20,320 nt of DNA from CAMBRQ01 sp945870325. GTDB taxonomy: Bacteria; Bacillota; Clostridia; Lachnospirales; Lachnospiraceae. Positions 16,773-20,320 of the stretch are shown piece after piece; position 1 is the stretch's first letter; each line of letters starts with the position of its first letter. Both the position numbers and the translations under genes were made by a program. A model generated the notes under the pieces. It saw only the letters and a program-made list of their open reading frames with translations, ran no database searches and was not told the origin of the DNA. The DNA lies in NCBI RefSeq assembly GCF_050313795.1, contig NZ_JBNPMC010000055.1, positions 1 to 20,320 of the forward strand, read 5' to 3'.

Positions 16773-16801
16773 ATTATAGAACATATGTTCTATTTAGTCA
16801 A
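16773..16801 (-). promoter_or_regulatory. Distal sigma-A promoter with LexA (SOS) box in its spacer
   Basis: Read leftward: TTGACT (16796-16801), exactly 17 bp, and a perfect TATAAT (16773-16778). The spacer contains GAACATATGTTC (16779-16790), the centre of an 18-bp palindrome, ATAGAACATATGTTCTAT (16776-16793). This matches the Gram-positive LexA/DinR consensus GAAC-N4-GTTC. Bound LexA would block RNA polymerase, so the promoter should fire after DNA damage. Transcription would run through 16772-16608 into the integrase-like gene. The ~150-nt leader holds only tiny ORFs, such as a 5-codon frame after GAGGTGG, that I would not call genes. Confidence 0.72.
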
Positions 16802-16829
16802 TTGGACATATATCACAATTCATATAAAA

Positions 16830-17372
16830 CTAATATTTTACCTCATAGAAAGGCTGCAGTACTTCCGTAATATCACTGATGACCGAAATCAGCGTATTCA
16901 TATCCCCTTCCCTGTTGCGCTGGAATGCGTGATATCCCCCCTGAATACAGTAAGTCAGAATGATATTGCGGACTGTATCTTCACGATATTCCGGATACTT
17001 TTCAAAGATCATCTCTTTGATACTCGTCTCGATCTTATCAGCCAGATGATTCCTCTGTTTTCCTGAAAACAGAATCGCAGTTAGAGAACTCTGTGCCAGA
17101 TATGCCATGAACAACTCTCTTGTAAATTCCGCCGGATTCTCCATAATATTTTCCGCATGAGAGATACTGTTCGTAATTGACCTCACCACATCTGCTTCGA
17201 TGTGGTCCGACAGATCATAGATATCTTCATAATGAGAATAAAAGGTAGATTTATTGATACATGCCAACTCGCATAATTCCCGTACCGTAATCTTCTCCAA
17301 AGGCTTCTTTGAGCGTAATTCTATAAATGCATTCTTAATTCCTCTTTCTGTCTTTTCAATACGCAGATCCAT
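16830..17372 (-). CDS. TetR/AcrR-family transcriptional regulator
   Basis: 180 residues from ATG 17372, with GGAGGTG 4 nt upstream. The N-terminal HTH is clear: residues of about 29-48, ITVRELCELACINKSTFYSH, including the family signature NKSTFYSHYEDIYDL. The C-terminal ~120 residues are helical and would form the ligand and dimer domain; the ligand is unknown. Length is normal for the family. The gene is divergent from glgB across 156 bp containing repeated TGTCGG boxes, so it probably controls itself and perhaps glgB. No exporter or oxidoreductase gene, the usual TetR partners, is next to it. Confidence 0.88.
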   Translation of the reverse strand: MDLRIEKTERGIKNAFIELRSKKPLEKITVRELCELACINKSTFYSHYEDIYDLSDHIEADVVRSITNSISHAENIMENPAEFTRELFMAYLAQSSLTAILFSGKQRNHLADKIETSIKEMIFEKYPEYREDTVRNIILTYCIQGGYHAFQRNREGDMNTLISVISDITEVLQPFYEVKY

Positions 17373-17389
17373 AATTCACCTCCACATTC

Positions 17390-17455
17390 CCGACACTTTC
17401 TCAAAAATGTCGGTTATCCACCTATTCCATCAGATTGTCGGTGGATGTCTGTTAT
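17390..17455. promoter_or_regulatory. Repeat-rich tetR-glgB intergenic operator region
   Basis: CCGACA (17390-17395) faces TGTCGG (17408-17413), and TGTCGG recurs at 17436-17441. TCCACC (17417-17422) pairs with GGTGGA (17440-17445). ATGTCGGTTAT and ATGTCTGTTAT form an imperfect direct repeat 38 bp apart. A TATAAT at 17465-17470 may be the glgB -10, with no good -35. These boxes are plausible regulator sites; which protein binds is unknown. Confidence 0.45.
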
Positions 17456-17528
17456 TTCTATCAGTATAATCATTATAAAACAGAAAAACAACTACTGTCT
17501 ATTATTTTATAGAATCGGAGGAAACATT

Positions 17529-19316
17529 ATGGATTTTTATGGATTTTACACTGGAAAGGTATTCGATGCTTACCGCTATCTCGGTGCACATCTGGAAGCA
17601 GAAGGCGTTACATTCCGAACATTCGCACCGGGCGCATCCAGAATCGCCCTGATCGGAGAATTCACTGGCTGGCAGGAATGGGAGATGCATAAAACTTACG
17701 ATGGCAACTTCTGGGAATGCTATGCCAGAGATGCGAAGCCAGGCATGATGTATAAGTACCGCATCTACAAACACGATAATTCCTGCGTTGATCATTGTGA
17801 TCCTTATGGATTCGGAATGGAACTTCGTCCAAACAGCGCTTCCTACATACGTGATCTGTCCGCGTATGCCTTCAACGACAGCAAGTGGATGCAGAAGCGT
17901 TCTGATTGTAAAGACAAGCCTCTTAACATCTACGAGATTCATTTCGGATCATTCAGGAAACCTTCTGATAAGCCTGATGACTGGTATACCTATACCGAGA
18001 TGGCCGATATTCTGATCCCTTATCTGAAGGAGAACGGTTACAACTATCTTGAGATTATGCCATTAAGCGAACATCCTTGCGATGAATCCTGGGGATATCA
18101 GAACACGGGCTTCTTCAGTCCGACATCCCGCTACGGCACAGCGGCTGAGCTGATGGAATTCATTGACAGATGTCACCAGAATGACATCGGAATCATTATG
18201 GATTTTGTGCCGGTTCATTTTGCTGTGGATGGCTATGGACTTGCGAATTATGATGGCACTTCTTTATACGAATACCCGCATCAGGATGTAGGTGTCAGCG
18301 AATGGGGCAGCTGCAACTTCATGCACTCCCGTGGTGAAGTCAGAAGTTTCCTGCAATCTGCAGCTAACTACTGGCTGACAGAATATCACGTAGATGGAAT
18401 CCGTATGGATGCGATCAGCAGAATCATCTATTGGCAAGGCGATCCGGCAAGAGGAGTTAACAATACGGCAGTAGATTTCATCCGCGAGATGAACCGTGGT
18501 CTTAAGGCAATGCATCCGACCGCCATGCTCTCTGCCGAGGATTCCACCTCTTACCCAGGTGTTACCAGACCAGTGAATGAGGGCGGACTTGGATTCGATT
18601 ACAAATGGGACATGGGATGGATGAACGATACCCTGGATTATTTCAGAACTGCTCCCGAATACCGTTCTCGTGATTATCACAAACTGACCTTCTCCATGAT
18701 GTATTACTACAATGATGCATTCCTGCTGCCACTCTCCCACGATGAAGTGGTACACGGCAAAGCCACCATCATGCAGAAGATGAACGGCGAGTACGAGGAG
18801 AAATTCCCACAGGCGCGCGCATTCTATATGTATATGTATGCCCACCCAGGGAAAAAACTGAACTTCATGGGCAATGAACTCGGACAACTCCGCGAATGGG
18901 ATGAAAAACGCGAACAGGACTGGGATATTCTGAAATATCCTATTCATGATGCTTTCCATCATTTTATGCAGGATTTGAGCGAAATCTATCTGACACACCC
19001 AGCACTTTCTCAGAATGATTATGCGAATGAAGGCTTCTCCTGGGTTGACTGCCATCAGGAAGAACGCTGCATCTACGCTTTTGAACGAAAGGCCGGAAAA
19101 GAAAGAATCCTGGCTGTATTCAACTTCTCAGATAAAGTTCAGGAAGATTACAAATTGCAATTAACAGATGCAGACAAACTAACCCTTTTACTGGCAAGCG
19201 ATATGGAAAAATATGCAGGCACAAAGAAATATAAGACATTGACCCTTCCATCAGAAAACGGAACTGTAAGTCTGGATCTGGAGCCTTACTCTGCCGTATA
19301 CTACAAAATAAACTAG
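17529..19316 (+). CDS. glgB: 1,4-alpha-glucan branching enzyme (GH13)
   Basis: 595 residues from ATG 17529, preceded by GGAGG. It makes alpha-1,6 branches in glycogen by cutting an alpha-1,4 chain and transferring it to a C6 hydroxyl. Residues of about 15-85 are a CBM48 domain (EGVTFRTFAPGASRIALIGE), and the GH13 barrel spans about 130-480. The four conserved regions are present: DFVPVHF with Asp225 and His230; GIRMDAISR with Arg292 and the nucleophile Asp294; SAEDS with the acid/base Glu337; and LPLSHDEVVHGK with His404 and Asp405. The C-terminal beta domain is complete, ending LEPYSAVYYKIN. It is shorter than GlgB proteins with an extra N-terminal domain, as is normal for many Clostridia. 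No glgC, glgA or glgP is beside it in this window. Confidence 0.95.
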   Translation: MDFYGFYTGKVFDAYRYLGAHLEAEGVTFRTFAPGASRIALIGEFTGWQEWEMHKTYDGNFWECYARDAKPGMMYKYRIYKHDNSCVDHCDPYGFGMELRPNSASYIRDLSAYAFNDSKWMQKRSDCKDKPLNIYEIHFGSFRKPSDKPDDWYTYTEMADILIPYLKENGYNYLEIMPLSEHPCDESWGYQNTGFFSPTSRYGTAAELMEFIDRCHQNDIGIIMDFVPVHFAVDGYGLANYDGTSLYEYPHQDVGVSEWGSCNFMHSRGEVRSFLQSAANYWLTEYHVDGIRMDAISRIIYWQGDPARGVNNTAVDFIREMNRGLKAMHPTAMLSAEDSTSYPGVTRPVNEGGLGFDYKWDMGWMNDTLDYFRTAPEYRSRDYHKLTFSMMYYYNDAFLLPLSHDEVVHGKATIMQKMNGEYEEKFPQARAFYMYMYAHPGKKLNFMGNELGQLREWDEKREQDWDILKYPIHDAFHHFMQDLSEIYLTHPALSQNDYANEGFSWVDCHQEERCIYAFERKAGKERILAVFNFSDKVQEDYKLQLTDADKLTLLLASDMEKYAGTKKYKTLTLPSENGTVSLDLEPYSAVYYKIN

Positions 19317-19353
19317 TCAGCCAATTAGCAAAAGAACCCCTAAATAAAACTTG

Positions 19354-20163
19354 TTAAAACTGCGCCTCATATTCTGCCAGAAGTTTCCCCAGATTCAGCG
19401 TAAGACCTTTGATGACCCGGGAAGACATCTGCTCAGAAAATGGCGCTACCACCGGTGCCAAACGCTCTTCAAAAACATACATGATAATCCGCTCTCTTAG
19501 CGGATCAACAAGCCAATATTCTCTAACTCCGTATTTCTCGTAAATGCGGAGTTTTTCATAATAATCATATTTTTCATTATTCTTTGAGATCACTTCCACA
19601 ATCAGATCCGGCGCTCCCATACATACTCCATCCTGTATCAGTTCCCGATGACAAATCACAGACACATCCGGCTGTACTACTACACCATTCCTCTCGCTTA
19701 ACACAACACAGAATGGCGCCGGAATTACTTCACACTTCTTACACCTACTCTTAATCTCCTGATAAAAATGCATAACCAACTGAACAACTATGATCTGATG
19801 TTTGTCACTTGGCGCATTCTTCTTAATCAACTCTCCTTCTATCAACTCATAATCCATAGGATTGGGCAGATTAAAATAGTCTTCCACCGAATACTTCGGC
19901 TCCACAAAATAATCTGCCTTCGCTTCCTTAATCAGATTCGGCGTTCCATAATCATATCTCCCCAGCAATTCATCTGCTGACACATATAATGTCTCCGATA
20001 TCTTAGAGAGCATCTCAATATCCGGCGACCTCTTCCCCGTCTCATACCCTGCATAGGTAGAACGCGCAATCCCAAGTTTCTCTGCCATAATTGCCTGCGT
20101 ATACCCTCTGGCTCTCCTGGCAAACCCAAGATTCTCAGCAAACCTTTCAAGTTCAACATTCAT
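19354..20163 (-). CDS. XRE helix-turn-helix protein fused to a Uma2-type (DUF820) nuclease-like domain
   Basis: 269 residues. The start is ATG 20163, with AAAGGTGG 8 nt upstream; an in-frame GTG 12 nt further back overlaps the ribosome site. Residues of about 5-65 form a typical XRE/Cro HTH (YTQAIMAEKLGIARSTYAGY). Residues of about 92-255 match the Uma2/DUF820 family of the PD-(D/E)XK fold: DYELIEGELI, then VVQPDVSVI with Asp166, APDLIVEVIS with Asp186 and Glu190, and KLRIYEKYGVREYWLVDP. The likely metal-binding acidic residues are kept, so the domain may be active, but activity and target are unproven for most of the family. The gene is convergent with glgB, with a 37-bp gap and no obvious terminator. 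It has its own promoter. Confidence 0.87.
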   Translation of the reverse strand: MNVELERFAENLGFARRARGYTQAIMAEKLGIARSTYAGYETGKRSPDIEMLSKISETLYVSADELLGRYDYGTPNLIKEAKADYFVEPKYSVEDYFNLPNPMDYELIEGELIKKNAPSDKHQIIVVQLVMHFYQEIKSRCKKCEVIPAPFCVVLSERNGVVVQPDVSVICHRELIQDGVCMGAPDLIVEVISKNNEKYDYYEKLRIYEKYGVREYWLVDPLRERIIMYVFEERLAPVVAPFSEQMSSRVIKGLTLNLGKLLAEYEAQF

Positions 20164-20209
20164 TACAACTACCACCTTTCTTTATTCGGATTTCCCCTGT
20201 CTTTTCTAC

Positions 20210-20238
20210 ATAATATCACCAAGAGATTCATATTGCAA
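20210..20238 (-). promoter_or_regulatory. Sigma-A promoter of the HTH-Uma2 gene
   Basis: Read leftward: TTGCAA (20233-20238), 17 bp, and TATTAT (20210-20215), placed 46 bp before the ATG. Both boxes are close to consensus. Beyond it, 20239-20320 shows no gene I can support; an ATG at 20302 on the + strand has no clear ribosome site and the frame runs off the window. Confidence 0.55.
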
Positions 20239-20320
20239 CAAATTGTTCCGTTTTTAAAGCAAAAAAATATCCATACCTAAATCCTCCCGACGAAGAAAAA
20301 CATGAAACTATGGAAAGTGT

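Noticed and set aside
15279..17372. Search for a prophage attachment site (direct repeat or tRNA end)
   Set aside because: No tRNA and no repeat pair was visible; the left end of the prophage is outside the window, so the boundary cannot be placed.
18264..19055. 263-codon - strand frame opposite glgB
   Set aside because: Lies wholly inside glgB, whose catalytic motifs fix the real frame; no ribosome site.

Overview
The window looks like the right-hand end of a prophage in a low-to-moderate-GC Gram-positive host, most likely a gut Clostridia/Lachnospiraceae-type bacterium. The grounds are purine-rich GAAAGGAG ribosome sites before most genes, tail proteins of the Firmicutes siphophage type, a GH13 glycogen branching enzyme and an HTH-Uma2 protein. 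This placement rests on family resemblance only; no database was searched.

Positions 1-15278 carry phage tail and lysis genes on the + strand. In order they are a frameshifted start of a tape-measure-like gene (71-365), a degraded stretch with no intact gene (366-790), and an unrelated zinc-ribbon gene on the - strand (811-1203) inside a segment bounded by perfect 11-bp inverted repeats (791-801 and 1252-1262). Then come the long tape measure reading frame with no recognisable translation start (1279-6393), a Dit-like distal tail protein (6411-7508), a very large tail hub/fibre protein with a discoidin-like domain (7513-12060), a DUF859-type minor structural protein with a collar-like C-terminus (12099-14411), and an N-acetylmuramoyl-L-alanine amidase endolysin (14475-15278). 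No holin is visible. The broken 5' end of the tape measure suggests the prophage is defective or has been remodelled.

Positions 15306-16801 hold a leftward unit facing the late genes. It comprises a 309-residue protein resembling a tyrosine recombinase without the catalytic C-terminus, then an 80-residue unknown protein, ending at a strong hairpin shared with the amidase gene. Upstream is a near-consensus sigma-A promoter whose 17-bp spacer contains a perfect Gram-positive LexA (SOS) box. A second promoter, overlapped by a 10+10 bp palindrome, lies just before the 309-residue gene. This SOS-linked leftward unit is the most interesting regulatory signal in the window.

Positions 16830-20320 look like host chromosome or general accessory DNA: a TetR-family regulator divergent from a 1,4-alpha-glucan branching enzyme gene (glgB), with repeated TGTCGG boxes between them, then a convergent gene encoding an XRE helix-turn-helix domain fused to a Uma2-type (DUF820) PD-(D/E)XK domain with its own promoter. 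No tRNA, rRNA, CRISPR array, recognisable insertion sequence or att site was found.
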